Shown: positions 33,437 to 42,178 of the stretch, one piece after another | Numbering within the stretch: the first letter of the stretch is position 1 | Layout: each line of letters opens with the position of its first letter | From: an uncultured Lactobacillus sp. | Lineage (GTDB): Bacteria; Bacillota; Bacilli; Lactobacillales; Lactobacillaceae | Length of the DNA: 64,000 nucleotides | Assembly: GCA_947641735.1 (NCBI GenBank) | Contig: CANRQR010000001.1 | Span: 1-64,000 of the forward strand | Direction of reading: 5' to 3' | The notes under the pieces: model-generated | The model's input: the letters and a program-made list of their open reading frames with translations, nothing else | The model's database searches: none | What the model was told of the DNA's origin: nothing | Translations under genes and position numbers: made by a program

Positions 33437-35191
33437 ATGAAAGTGTCAAAATCCAAACTGCTGTATGTAGCTATCGCAAGCTCTTTTACAATTTTATCAA
33501 CTGCTTGTGGTGCTAAGAAAAATGATTCGAGCAATCAGACCATTAAGTTTTCACAGACTGTTCCTCATAAGCCGATTAAAAAGGGAGGAACCTTAACCTA
33601 TGCCTTAGAAAACGAATCACCGTTTACTGGAATTTTCTCTGCTGAAATTGCAGATACTAGTCCTGATTCTGAAGCAGCTGCTCCTGGTGATGAACCATTG
33701 TTTGATATTAACGATCATTATCAAATCACTAATAAGGGAGCGGCAAGCTTAAAGCTGAACCATAGTAACAACACTGCTGAAATCAGAGTTAAAAAGAAAG
33801 TCCGCTGGTCAGATGGAAAGCCAGTAGTTGCTAAAGATTTAGAATATGCTTACGAAATTTTAGCTAATCCTAAAGTCCAAACAACTCAATATACTTCTTC
33901 TCTTGAAAATATTAAGGGAATGGCAGACTACCATTCAGGGAAAGCCAAAAACATTTCAGGAATCGAAATGCCAGATGGTCCTAGCGGGAAGGTCTTAATA
34001 CTTCATTTTAAAGAATTAAAACCAGCAATGATGAATTCAGCTAATGGTTTTTACTGGGAACATGCTGCTCCTTATCATTACTTAAAGCATGTTCCGTTCG
34101 AAAAACTAGTTTCTAGCGACCAAATTAGAAAACATCCCCTATACTTTGGTCCTTATAAAATGGACAAAACCGTTCAAGGACAATCAACTAGTTGGTCAAG
34201 AAATCCGTATTACTGGCGCGGAGAACCAAATTTTGACCATATCTATATGTCAAACATTACTAATTCTAATGTTTCACAAGCAATTAAAAGCAGAAAATTC
34301 GATGTTGCAGGTGTCTTAAGTTCTCAATGGGAACAAGTAAAAAATACTAAAGACGTTAACTTCATTGGTAAAAAGACTTCTAATTATGACTACTTAGCCT
34401 TCAAAGTTGGCAAATGGGATGCAAAACTAGGTAAAAACGTAGAAAATCCTCATGCTAAAATGAATAATCCCGCTTTAAGAAAAGCAATGGCATATGCCAT
34501 GAATGTTGATGTCATCAATAAACGTTTCTACCATGGATTAGATTTCAAAATCAACTCCCTAATCCCTTCACAATTTACTCCTTATTATGATAAAAATATT
34601 CCAGCTTACTCATATAATTTAGATAAAGCAAATAAATTACTAGACAAGGCTGGCTATAAAAAAGCACCTGGTGCACTTTACCGGAGTCAACCAAATGGCA
34701 AACCATTAGTAATTAACTTAGCTGTTCGCGGATCTGGTGAAAACAGTGAAGCTATCTGGCGTAATTATATTCAACAATGGAAAAAAGCTGGTTTAAATGT
34801 TAAGTTTCTTGGAGGTCGTCCGATGGAGTTCAATCGCTGGGTAGCTGCTGTTAAATCAAGCGACCCCAAGATTGATGTGCTTGAAGGTAGCTGGGAGGCT
34901 TCGGGTGATCCTTCTCCAAGCGTCTTCTATGGTGAAAAAATGCCGTATAATTTTGCACGTTTTGTTTCTCCTACTAATACTAAGTTGTTAGATGAAATTG
35001 ACTCGGCAAAATCTTTTAATAAACAATACCGTGTTCAAAAATTCCATGAATGGCAAAGATGGATGTATAACAAAGCTTATGTAATTCCAACTAGCGGTGC
35101 TTACTCAGTGACAGCGGTTAATAGTAAAGTAACTGGTTGGTCATTAAAGCCGTCTGTAAATGTTTGGTATGAAGCAGGTTTTAGTAAATAA
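33437..35191 (+). CDS. oppA: Peptide ABC transporter substrate-binding lipoprotein (OppA family)
   Basis: A 584-aa extracellular peptide-binding protein. The signal peptide ends in the lipobox LSTAC, so the Cys is lipidated. Family segments include KKKVRWSDGKPVVAKDLEYAYE, KHPLYFGPYKM, NPYYWRG, PALRKAMAYAMNVD and the C-terminal NVWYEAG. The ATG at 33437 follows AAAGGAGAA; a TTG 7 codons upstream has no site. No permease or ATPase genes follow, so it must use an Opp transporter encoded elsewhere. The isoleucine T-box makes its expression respond to isoleucine shortage. Confidence 0.93.
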   Translation: MKVSKSKLLYVAIASSFTILSTACGAKKNDSSNQTIKFSQTVPHKPIKKGGTLTYALENESPFTGIFSAEIADTSPDSEAAAPGDEPLFDINDHYQITNKGAASLKLNHSNNTAEIRVKKKVRWSDGKPVVAKDLEYAYEILANPKVQTTQYTSSLENIKGMADYHSGKAKNISGIEMPDGPSGKVLILHFKELKPAMMNSANGFYWEHAAPYHYLKHVPFEKLVSSDQIRKHPLYFGPYKMDKTVQGQSTSWSRNPYYWRGEPNFDHIYMSNITNSNVSQAIKSRKFDVAGVLSSQWEQVKNTKDVNFIGKKTSNYDYLAFKVGKWDAKLGKNVENPHAKMNNPALRKAMAYAMNVDVINKRFYHGLDFKINSLIPSQFTPYYDKNIPAYSYNLDKANKLLDKAGYKKAPGALYRSQPNGKPLVINLAVRGSGENSEAIWRNYIQQWKKAGLNVKFLGGRPMEFNRWVAAVKSSDPKIDVLEGSWEASGDPSPSVFYGEKMPYNFARFVSPTNTKLLDEIDSAKSFNKQYRVQKFHEWQRWMYNKAYVIPTSGAYSVTAVNSKVTGWSLKPSVNVWYEAGFSK

Positions 35192-35236
35192 ATATCATTA
35201 ATGTACTTATAAAAATAAAAACAATATCGACTTGTC

Positions 35237-35280
35237 CTAAAAAAGGAAGCTTCACTCATCTGACGCTTCCTTTTTTTATT
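35237..35280. terminator. Bidirectional terminator between oppA and the MerR gene
   Basis: AAAAAAGGAAGC / GCTTCCTTTTTT around a 14-base loop, with T runs on both strands, between convergent genes. Confidence 0.9.
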
Positions 35281-35713
35281 CATCAATTTTTACATAACGA
35301 CCACGTTCATCAACAACACCCTTGAAATGATACATTTTACCGTCTTGAGTTTGAAAATCCCCTAAATCGATCTCACCGTACGCTTTATCAGAATTAGTAA
35401 TTTTCACATCATTAAAGGAATGCTCAAAAAATTTCCTAGCAATCTTACTTTTGACTCTGACATCTCTTGATCGTTCAAAAGCAGCAGCTAGAGTAAAACC
35501 TTTATCAAGTTGTTCTTTAATAAAAACAATTAAGTATAAAGTCGATAAATTATATCTTCGTACTCCACTTTTATCATCGGCAACTGGTTTAATATAGCCT
35601 TTTTCTTCCCAATACCTTAATTGTCTTTGCGAAACCCCAACTACTTTACTGACTTCGCCAATTCCCACCTCAACATTTTGAAAAACATTATGCAATATCT
35701 TTTTTGATTCCAT
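35276..35713 (-). CDS. MerR family transcriptional regulator
   Basis: A 145-aa regulator with an N-terminal winged HTH (VGIGEVSKVVGVSQRQLRYWEEKGYI at about residues 16-41) followed by RRYN and a helical dimerisation region. The C-terminal part (about 95-145) is beta-rich and not a known metal-binding tail; it may sense a drug. It diverges from the multidrug transporter at 35886, with an operator-like dyad in between, so it most likely regulates that pump and itself. Confidence 0.92.
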   Translation of the reverse strand: MESKKILHNVFQNVEVGIGEVSKVVGVSQRQLRYWEEKGYIKPVADDKSGVRRYNLSTLYLIVFIKEQLDKGFTLAAAFERSRDVRVKSKIARKFFEHSFNDVKITNSDKAYGEIDLGDFQTQDGKMYHFKGVVDERGRYVKIDE

Positions 35714-35773
35714 TGTTCAATCCCTACCTCGTAATCTTATTATAGTTTAATAGCTTATGTTAATTTTGACAAC

Positions 35774-35804
35774 ACATACGTAACATTTTGTTACTTCTAT
35801 GTGA
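35774..35804. promoter_or_regulatory. Dyad in the MerR/DHA2 divergent gap, candidate operator
   Basis: CACATA and TATGTG flank an inner GTAAC / GTTAC pair separated by 5 bp. It lies just upstream of the pump promoter's -35 element. The adjacent MerR protein is the likely binder. Confidence 0.6.
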
Positions 35805-35811
35805 AATTATT

Positions 35812-35840
35812 TGACAAGTATTTTATTTAAGAATATAGTT
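35812..35840 (+). promoter_or_regulatory. Promoter of the multidrug pump operon
   Basis: A perfect TTGACA (35812-35817), 17 bp, and TATAGT (35835-35840) lie 46 bp upstream of the DHA2 gene. The normal spacing is unlike the 19-bp MerR-type promoter. Confidence 0.7.
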
Positions 35841-35885
35841 TTTATAGTTTGTAAGATTTTTTAACATATGGAAAGGAATTTTTAA

Positions 35886-37358
35886 ATGGATAAACAACCA
35901 ACCGATATTCATGGTAAAACCTATAACCGAAATTTATTGGTTTTAGTTTTAATTATTGGCTCTTTTTGCACGGTCTTAAACGGGACTTTACTCTCTACAG
36001 CACTACCTTCAATTATGCGTTCCTTTCATATCAGTACCGCAACTGCTGAATGGCTTTCAACTGCCTTTTTGCTAGTTAACGGTGTGATGATTCCAATCTC
36101 AGCCTGGTTGATTAATCGTTTTGGCTCAAGAAAAATGTATTTGACAGCAATGTCCGTTTTCTTTATTGGAACAGTTATAGCAGCTATTGCACCAAATTTT
36201 GGAACTCTACTTACTGGGAGAATTATTCAAGGCCTTGGCGTAGGGGTCACGATGCCACTCCTTCAAACAATTATGTTATCTATTTTTCCCGCTAATAAGC
36301 GTGGGGCTGCCATGGGAACAGTTGGAATTGTCATTGGTCTTGCCCCTGCTATCGGTCCAACTTTGTCTGGATGGATTGTTGATAATCTTTCCTGGCACTA
36401 TTTATTTAGTATTATCGCTCCAATTGCAGGCGTTGTTATTATCTTTGCTTTCTTTTTAATTAAGGATGTACTTCCAACTAAAAAAGAAAAGATTGATATT
36501 TGGTCAGTAACATCTTCCACTGTTGGCTTTGGTAGTTTACTTTATGGTTTTTCAGAAGCAGGAAATAAAGGCTGGACTAATCCAGAAATTTTAAGTTTTA
36601 TTGGTGTAGGCATTGTTTTCGTTATTCTTTTTGGTATACGTCAATTAAAAATGAAAGATCCTTTTTTAGATATCACTGTGTTCAAACATTTTGAATTTTC
36701 TTTAGCAGCCGCTTTAAGCGGTATTACTAACTTAGCAATGGTCGGTATTGAAATGGTTCTTCCATTATATATTCAGAATTTACGTGGTGAATCTGGCTTT
36801 CACTCAGGATTAATACTTCTTCCTGGTGCCTTAATGATTGGAATCATGTCACCAATTACTGGTCGTTTATTTGATAAATATGGAGCACGCAAAATGGCAA
36901 TTACGGGAATGACTCTATTAACTTTAGGTACAATTCCATTTGTATTTTTAACGGAACAAAGTTCCTATACAATGATTATCATTCTTTATGCTATTCGGAT
37001 GGTAGGTGTAGCTTTAGTAATGATGAATGTTACAACTTCTGGAATGAATTCATTACCTCTTGATAAGATTTCACACGGAACTGCAGTGAACAATACTTTC
37101 AGACAAGTATTAAGTTCAATTGGTACAGCTATTTTAGTATCAATCTTAACAACAACTACTACAAACAACATGCCAAGCAAAACCTTACTTCATACTTTAC
37201 CACTCCAATACAAGGAAAAAGCAATTAGTGCTACATTAGATGGTTTCCATGCTTCATTTGCGATGAGTATTGTTTTTGCTTTAATTGCTTTAGTACTTGC
37301 TTTCTTTTTAAAGAAAGGTAATCGTGCACGTGAAAATCAAGAAGAGGTGAATGGATAA
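35886..37358 (+). CDS. DHA2-family multidrug efflux MFS transporter
   Basis: A 490-aa protein with about 14 membrane helices, the DHA2 topology (EmrB/LmrB/QacA). Antiporter motif C appears as GTVGIVIGLAPAIGPTLSGWI, and the RIIQGLGVGVTMP and NRFGSRKMYL segments are typical. It likely extrudes hydrophobic drugs or bile-type compounds using the proton gradient; the substrate is unknown. It starts after a GGAAAGGAAT site and is directly followed by the DUF4811 gene with no gap. The divergent MerR gene probably regulates it. Confidence 0.94.
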   Translation: MDKQPTDIHGKTYNRNLLVLVLIIGSFCTVLNGTLLSTALPSIMRSFHISTATAEWLSTAFLLVNGVMIPISAWLINRFGSRKMYLTAMSVFFIGTVIAAIAPNFGTLLTGRIIQGLGVGVTMPLLQTIMLSIFPANKRGAAMGTVGIVIGLAPAIGPTLSGWIVDNLSWHYLFSIIAPIAGVVIIFAFFLIKDVLPTKKEKIDIWSVTSSTVGFGSLLYGFSEAGNKGWTNPEILSFIGVGIVFVILFGIRQLKMKDPFLDITVFKHFEFSLAAALSGITNLAMVGIEMVLPLYIQNLRGESGFHSGLILLPGALMIGIMSPITGRLFDKYGARKMAITGMTLLTLGTIPFVFLTEQSSYTMIIILYAIRMVGVALVMMNVTTSGMNSLPLDKISHGTAVNNTFRQVLSSIGTAILVSILTTTTTNNMPSKTLLHTLPLQYKEKAISATLDGFHASFAMSIVFALIALVLAFFLKKGNRARENQEEVNG

Positions 37359-37919
37359 ATGATAATCATAGTTTTAATTCTAGCAGCGCTTCTATTTATT
37401 TACTTTAACGTCATCCCTGGCAAAGGACATACTTTTGCTGCATGGATTTCATTAATAGTTACCTCTCTTTGCATACTAGGAATTGTTGCACATGATTATA
37501 ATCACTGGGGAATGAAAACCGAAACACAGACAGTTAACCAAAGTTTAGTTTCAAGCGCTACTCCTAATCTTCCCCTTCTTCTTTACCGACCTTTAGGTAA
37601 TGGAACAGAAAAGATATATTTATATAAGACTAATGATAGTCAAAAAAAGCTTAAAGCTATAAAATTAGATAAAGTTTCAACAAAAATCAATCATAGTAAA
37701 AAGCCTACGCTTCAAATCAAAACAACGCGCTATGTTTATAGCGATAATTTTAGTAAAATCATGTTTAGTGTCTTTGGACATAATAACGAATTAAAACAAC
37801 GAAAATATATTTTTGCAATTCCTTCAAATTGGAAGGTCATTTCAACCAAAGATATGCAAAAATTACAAAAACAAATGAGAGAAAGAATGCAAGCAAGGAA
37901 AGCTGCTGTTCTTCATTAG
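37359..37919 (+). CDS. DUF4811 membrane-anchored protein
   Basis: A 186-aa protein with two N-terminal membrane helices (about 3-15 and 26-44, with LIFIYFNV-like and AWISLIVTSLCILGIVAHD segments) and an extracytoplasmic beta-rich domain, ending in a basic helix. Proteins of this type (DUF4811) accompany DHA2 transporters in lactobacilli. The start follows the pump stop immediately, with the ribosome site GAGGTGAAT inside the pump gene, so the two form one unit. Its function in efflux is unknown. Confidence 0.85.
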   Translation: MIIIVLILAALLFIYFNVIPGKGHTFAAWISLIVTSLCILGIVAHDYNHWGMKTETQTVNQSLVSSATPNLPLLLYRPLGNGTEKIYLYKTNDSQKKLKAIKLDKVSTKINHSKKPTLQIKTTRYVYSDNFSKIMFSVFGHNNELKQRKYIFAIPSNWKVISTKDMQKLQKQMRERMQARKAAVLH

Positions 37920-37931
37920 AAAATATTTTTT

Positions 37932-37975
37932 ATAGTAAAAAAGGACGTTTTATAAAGACGTCCTTTTTGTTTTAC
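37932..37975 (+). terminator. Terminator of the pump operon
   Basis: AAAAAAGGACGT / ACGTCCTTTTT around a short AT loop, 15 bp after the DUF4811 stop codon. Confidence 0.88.
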
Positions 37976-38077
37976 CTAATGCTCTTCAGAAGAGCTTTTT
38001 TAAGTTGATATTATTTAATAATTATCTTTCTAAAAGCAATTTAAAAAGATAATACCCTCAAGATAACTTTTCATTTA

Positions 38078-38740
38078 CTAATCTTTAATTTTTAGCATCT
38101 TATCTAATTCTACACGAGGAGCACGATATTCGTTTACTCTAGTTGCCATATCTGCATATCCTAAAGCAATTCCCATTCCTAGCCATTCCGAATCTGGAAT
38201 ATTCATAATTTCTTTTACAGATTCTGGGAATTTTACTATTTCATAAGCTGGCATCGAATCTATTCCCATTCCTCTAGCAGCTAACATTAAGGTCTGTCCA
38301 AAAGCACCTAGATCATAATCTGACCATTGGTTTGAATCTTTAGGAATAGTTAGATAACAAATCGCAGGGGCATCATAGAGTCTAGTTTGCAATTCTGAGC
38401 GTGTAATACCAGTTAATTCAGGATTTTTCCAAAATTCAGCAGTAGCCTCATTATGCTTTAACATATTTTCTCTTGGAAACTTTGCCCAATCATCTCGATG
38501 AGTAGTTGGCCAATCAGGAGCTGATTTTACACCATTTTTAACATTTTCGGTATGACGCTTTTTAATTGCTTCTAATGTACTACCCGTAGCAATATAAACC
38601 TTCCAAGGTTGTGAATCTACCCAAGAAGGGGCGTGCTGCGCTAATTCAACTATTTTTTCTAAGCTTTTTTTAGAAATTTTGTCGTTTGGATTAAAAAGAC
38701 GAACTGCATGCCTCGTTAAAATTGCTTCTTCCACTTCCAT
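38078..38740 (-). CDS. Nitroreductase family protein
   Basis: A 220-aa FMN-dependent NAD(P)H oxidoreductase. The opening VEEAILTRHAVRLFNPNDKIS, the segment APSWVDSQPWKVYIATG and the C-terminal GMGIALGYAD are typical of the NfsB/FRP fold; YDLGAFGQTLMLAARGMGIDSMPAYE lines the flavin site. The substrate is unknown. It follows an AAAGAAGG site. It is monocistronic and convergent with the pump operon. Confidence 0.92.
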   Translation of the reverse strand: MEVEEAILTRHAVRLFNPNDKISKKSLEKIVELAQHAPSWVDSQPWKVYIATGSTLEAIKKRHTENVKNGVKSAPDWPTTHRDDWAKFPRENMLKHNEATAEFWKNPELTGITRSELQTRLYDAPAICYLTIPKDSNQWSDYDLGAFGQTLMLAARGMGIDSMPAYEIVKFPESVKEIMNIPDSEWLGMGIALGYADMATRVNEYRAPRVELDKMLKIKD

Positions 38741-38807
38741 GTCTTTCTACCTTCTTTATTAACTCGATAACCTAATTCTAATACTTTTGCTTCATAAATA
38801 AAAAGCT

Positions 38808-38832
38808 ACAACCATTTCTGATTGTAGCTCAA
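38808..38832 (-). terminator. Terminator of the Fic operon
   Basis: GAGCTACAATC / GTTGTAGCT hairpin followed by TTTTTATTT on the minus strand. It lies about 130 bp downstream of the fic stop; the stretch between holds nothing that I can support. Confidence 0.6.
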
Positions 38833-38960
38833 CATGATCTAATGAAGAAAAATAAATTGTTACACTTATTAGGAGGAGAAGTTTCGATCAGTTATTTATA
38901 TCTTAGTTCAATTATTGCTATTTGTTAAATCGTATTTTAAGACGTTGAAAGATCAATCTA

Positions 38961-39548
38961 TTATTTAGAAGACTTATTTGCTTTAGAACTAACCTTGATT
39001 AAATCGGCAATTTGATTAATATCAGCATTATTTTGGGCAGTAATCAAATCTTTATTAGATCTAGGATAATCAATAACTTGCCCATGGTTTGCAGCAAAAG
39101 CCTGCAAGAAAAGTTTACTGCTTCTACCATTTCCCTCTCTAAAGGGATGCAAATAGTTCAACCTATCAAGTAAAAAAGCATAGTCAGTATTTTCAAGTTC
39201 CTTTTTGCTAGCCAATTGTTTCATTTTTTCATCTATCTCTTCAATTCCAAATTTTATGCGGGAATATTCTAAAAATTCAGTCTCACCTTTTGTTAACTCA
39301 TAATCTCTAATTTGACCAGCCCAACTATATAACCAACCAAACATAATTTTATGAATTTTCTTCAGATCTTCAACACTAGTAATCTTTTTATTTTTTCTCA
39401 AAAAAGCAAGAGCACGAACAGCAGACCCTCTATACTCTCTTTGGGCTAATTCAGTCGGATCAGTAATATTAAGCTTATTTTTTAGCGTTCCGTTTGGATA
39501 CAAAAATTTCTTGCGATACCATTCTGTATCTCTCACTTCTTCATTCAT
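38961..39548 (-). CDS. fic: Fic family protein (AMPylating toxin-type)
   Basis: A 195-aa Fic-fold protein. The signature loop is HPFREGNGRSSK (His134 to Lys145); the catalytic His and the phosphate-binding GNGR are intact, but the last position, normally Arg, is Lys. The flap region LYSWAGQIRDYELTKGETEF and helices on both sides match short class I Fic toxins. It should transfer AMP to a target protein. I choose the ATG at 39548 instead of the longer ORF because the antitoxin gene overlaps by 8 nt, a toxin-antitoxin arrangement. Confidence 0.9.
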   Translation of the reverse strand: MNEEVRDTEWYRKKFLYPNGTLKNKLNITDPTELAQREYRGSAVRALAFLRKNKKITSVEDLKKIHKIMFGWLYSWAGQIRDYELTKGETEFLEYSRIKFGIEEIDEKMKQLASKKELENTDYAFLLDRLNYLHPFREGNGRSSKLFLQAFAANHGQVIDYPRSNKDLITAQNNADINQIADLIKVSSKANKSSK

Positions 39549-39960
39549 CTTCCTCACCCCAAATCTGATTAATTTCAGTTTGAAGTTCACTAGAAGGATT
39601 AATCGCCTCATCGAGTAATCTTAAAACATCCTCTTCATCTGGCTGCCAGCCTTCTAAGTGTTCACTTTCGATAACAAATCTAACTTGTTCGTAAATTTCT
39701 GGATCCTCAATATAAATTCCTTGAATCATTTGATTAGAATCATTAATTTTCAAAGAATAAACTGGATCAAGTAATTCTAACAAATCTCCTGGACGCATGT
39801 TTAAAGAAGATGATAAGGCAGATAAAACTGAACTTGACCAATTATTAGGATTTTCATGAAATGCATTTTTTAAGTCTTGTTCTCTTAAATCATTTTTTTG
39901 AGAAATATCTTTTAAAGTAAGTTGATGGTTCGTAAGTAAAATTGATATTTTTGATAACAT
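39541..39960 (-). CDS. Fic antitoxin with HTH-like and VbhA-like segments
   Basis: A 139-aa acidic protein. The first roughly 65 residues resemble an XRE/Cro-type HTH (LTLKDISQKNDLREQDLKNAFHENP, MRPGDLLELL). Near the C-terminus the helix FVIESEHLEGWQPDEEDVLRLLDEAI contains Ser99-x3-Glu103-Gly104, matching the [S/T]xxxE[G/N] motif by which VbhA/FicA antitoxins block the Fic ATP site. It precedes the fic gene with an 8-nt overlap. I infer it inhibits Fic and may also repress the operon. Confidence 0.8.
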   Translation of the reverse strand: MLSKISILLTNHQLTLKDISQKNDLREQDLKNAFHENPNNWSSSVLSALSSSLNMRPGDLLELLDPVYSLKINDSNQMIQGIYIEDPEIYEQVRFVIESEHLEGWQPDEEDVLRLLDEAINPSSELQTEINQIWGEEDE

Positions 39961-40035
39961 GATTTTCCTCGTTAATCTTTAACCTACTCTTATTTTAAAT
40001 CAAAAGTATTTATTTTCATCAAAAAATACTTAAAT

Positions 40036-40086
40036 CGAAAAAATAGCGAAACAGTACTATTAAATATACTGATCCGCTATTTTCAT
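40036..40086 (-). terminator. Terminator of glmS
   Basis: AAAATAGCGGATCAGTA / TACTGTTTCGCTATTTTTT, an imperfect hairpin with an AT loop and a T run on the minus strand, 16 bp downstream of glmS. Confidence 0.75.
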
Positions 40087-40101
40087 TATTTATTTAAAAT
40101 T

Positions 40102-41913
40102 TTATTCAACCGTAACACTCTTAGCTAAGTTACGAGGCTTATCTACATCTAAACCTTTATCCTTAGATGCATAGTAAGCAAGAAGTTGGGCAGGTACAAC
40201 CGTTAATAAGGCTGACATGTAGTAGTTAATTTCTGGTAAAACTACATCATCACTTTCTCTAGCAAAATCTTTACCAACAATCGTAATAATATTAGCTCCA
40301 CGAGAAACAACCTCTTGAATATTCCCACGAGTTAAATCAGCGGTTGCAGGATCGTTGATTAAAGCAATCACTGGGGTTCCCTTTTCAATAAGTGAAATAG
40401 TACCATGTTTTAATTCTGCTGCTGCAAAACCTTCAGTTTGAATGTAAGAAACTTCTTTAAGTTTTAATGCACCTTCAAGTGCAACTGCATAATCAATTCC
40501 ACGTCCAATATAAAATGCATTACGAGAATTAATTAAGTACTTATCTGCAATTTCTTTTAATTTCTCTTTGCTATCAACAAGTTGTTGCATTCCTTCAGCT
40601 GCAATTGCCAAATCATGCTTCAAATTCCAGTTTTTAGCTTCTTCTTTATTAAGAGCTTCCCCTAGTGCTTTAGCTAATACAGCTTGTACAGCAATTTGAG
40701 CAGTATAAGCCTTAGTAGAAGCGACAGCAATTTCAGGACCAGCTTCCAATAACATTGTGTAATCGGCTTCTCTAGATAAAGTAGAACCCTCTACATTAGT
40801 AATTGTTAGACTTGGAATATTGCGTTTATTCACTTCTTTTAAAACAACCCGAGAATCAGCAGTTTCTCCTGATTGAGTTAAAAAGATAAAGAATGGATTT
40901 TTACTCATCATTGGGAAATGATAGCCCGCTTCAGAAGCTAGACCCACCTCAGTTGGAATGCCAGTGTAATGCTCTAATAATGTTTTACCTACTAAACCAG
41001 CATGATAACTAGTTCCAGCTGCATAAATATAAATACGATCTGCTTTTGAAATAGAATTAATAATTTGCGGATCAACTTTTACAGCTCCATTTTCATCAAA
41101 ATAAGTTTGAGAAATTTTACGCATTACACTTGGTTGTTCATCAATTTCCTTAAGCATGTAAAATTCATATGTTCCCTTTGAAGCAGCATTAGGATCAATA
41201 TTCAATACGTGAGGCTTACGTTCAACTTTTTCGCCGTCAACAGTTTCAATAGTATAAGAATCTTTGGTAATATCACCAACATCACCATCTTGTAAATCGA
41301 CAAAAGTCTTAGTTTGGTCTAAAACAGAAATTGCGTCAGAAGCAATGATGTTAAAGCCATCGCCAAGACCTAACATCATTGGTGATTTATTTTTAGCAAT
41401 AAAAACATGGTCCGGTTCAGTATTATCAACTAAGAGGAAAGCATAGGAACCTTTAACAAGCTTTAAAGCTTCCTTAAATGCGGAAAAGCCGTCTAAATTT
41501 TTTTCACGAGCAATTTTACCAATTAATTGAACAACTACTTCAGTATCAGTATTTGAGCGAAATTTAACATCTTGTAGGTACTTCTCTTTTAATTCAGCAT
41601 AGTTTTCAATCACGCCATTATGAACTAAATAAAAACGTTCGCTTTCATCAAAATGAGGGTGGGCATTATCTACAGTTGGTTTTCCATGAGTAGCCCAACG
41701 AGTATGACCAATTCCAACTAAGCCCTGCTCATCTGGAGTTAATTTTTCTTTTAAATTAGAAATTCTACCAACTGCCTTGGTTAAATATTCATTTCCATTT
41801 AAGTCATTTAAATATATACCTGCTGAATCATAACCACGATATTCTAGGTTAGTTAAGCCATTTAAAATAATATCTCTAGCAGGTTTTCCAACCACACCGA
41901 CAATTCCACACAT
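40102..41913 (-). CDS. glmS: Glutamine-fructose-6-phosphate aminotransferase
   Basis: A 603-aa enzyme making glucosamine 6-phosphate for wall and glycan synthesis. The N-terminal Ntn glutaminase starts CGIVGVVG with the catalytic Cys2. Two SIS domains bind sugar: GTSYHAGLVG, TQSGETADSRV, GRGIDYAVALEGALKLKEVSYIQTEGFAAAELKHG. The C-terminus is LAKSVTVE. An in-frame ATG lies 9 codons upstream, but the AAAGGAG site and the needed N-terminal Cys fix the start at 41913. I see no glmS ribozyme-like core in the short leader. Confidence 0.97.
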   Translation of the reverse strand: MCGIVGVVGKPARDIILNGLTNLEYRGYDSAGIYLNDLNGNEYLTKAVGRISNLKEKLTPDEQGLVGIGHTRWATHGKPTVDNAHPHFDESERFYLVHNGVIENYAELKEKYLQDVKFRSNTDTEVVVQLIGKIAREKNLDGFSAFKEALKLVKGSYAFLLVDNTEPDHVFIAKNKSPMMLGLGDGFNIIASDAISVLDQTKTFVDLQDGDVGDITKDSYTIETVDGEKVERKPHVLNIDPNAASKGTYEFYMLKEIDEQPSVMRKISQTYFDENGAVKVDPQIINSISKADRIYIYAAGTSYHAGLVGKTLLEHYTGIPTEVGLASEAGYHFPMMSKNPFFIFLTQSGETADSRVVLKEVNKRNIPSLTITNVEGSTLSREADYTMLLEAGPEIAVASTKAYTAQIAVQAVLAKALGEALNKEEAKNWNLKHDLAIAAEGMQQLVDSKEKLKEIADKYLINSRNAFYIGRGIDYAVALEGALKLKEVSYIQTEGFAAAELKHGTISLIEKGTPVIALINDPATADLTRGNIQEVVSRGANIITIVGKDFARESDDVVLPEINYYMSALLTVVPAQLLAYYASKDKGLDVDKPRNLAKSVTVE

Positions 41914-41940
41914 AAGTTTTTCTCCTTTGGTATAGTTCAT

Positions 41941-42100
41941 TTAAAATAAATGGACTATCTTTAATTCGTTGTTATGTTAGTAATAATAACCCTATAATTC
42001 AAATTGGTCAAGAAGTTTTATTTGTAATTGGTCTATATCAAAAAATGAATAAATATTAAAATTATAGTTTATTCAAATAAACTTAAAAGTGATAAGAAAA
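41941..42100. other. glmS upstream region without visible ribozyme
   Basis: No open frame or conserved RNA is evident. The stretch is AT-rich and probably contains the glmS promoter, but I cannot name convincing elements. Confidence 0.4.
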
Positions 42101-42110
42101 AAATATGCTC

Positions 42111-42132
42111 GGGGGTCATTTGGGGGTCAAAT
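42111..42132 (+). repeat. Copy 1 of the twin GGGGTCATTTGGGG repeat beside tRNA-Arg
   Basis: GGGGTCATTTGGGG (42112-42125) followed by GTCAAAT is nearly identical to 60917-60936. On the + strand it would read GHLGVK then stop. It lies 46 bp beyond the 3' end of tRNA-Arg(TCT). Probable scar of an integrated element. Confidence 0.6.
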
Positions 42133-42139
42133 AAAAAAA

Positions 42140-42172
42140 GGCACAAAAAAAGACGCTCCATGCGGAGCGCCA
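42140..42172 (-). terminator. Terminator of tRNA-Arg(TCT)
   Basis: GCGCTCC / GGAGCGT with a GCAT loop and TTTTTTT on the minus strand, directly downstream of the tRNA. Confidence 0.85.
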
Positions 42173-42178
42173 TATCAG

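Noticed and set aside
38842..38928. 28-codon + ORF starting MKKNKLLHLLGGEV, looking like a double-glycine peptide leader
   Set aside because: It has no ribosome site before the ATG, no leader consensus and no transporter or immunity gene nearby.
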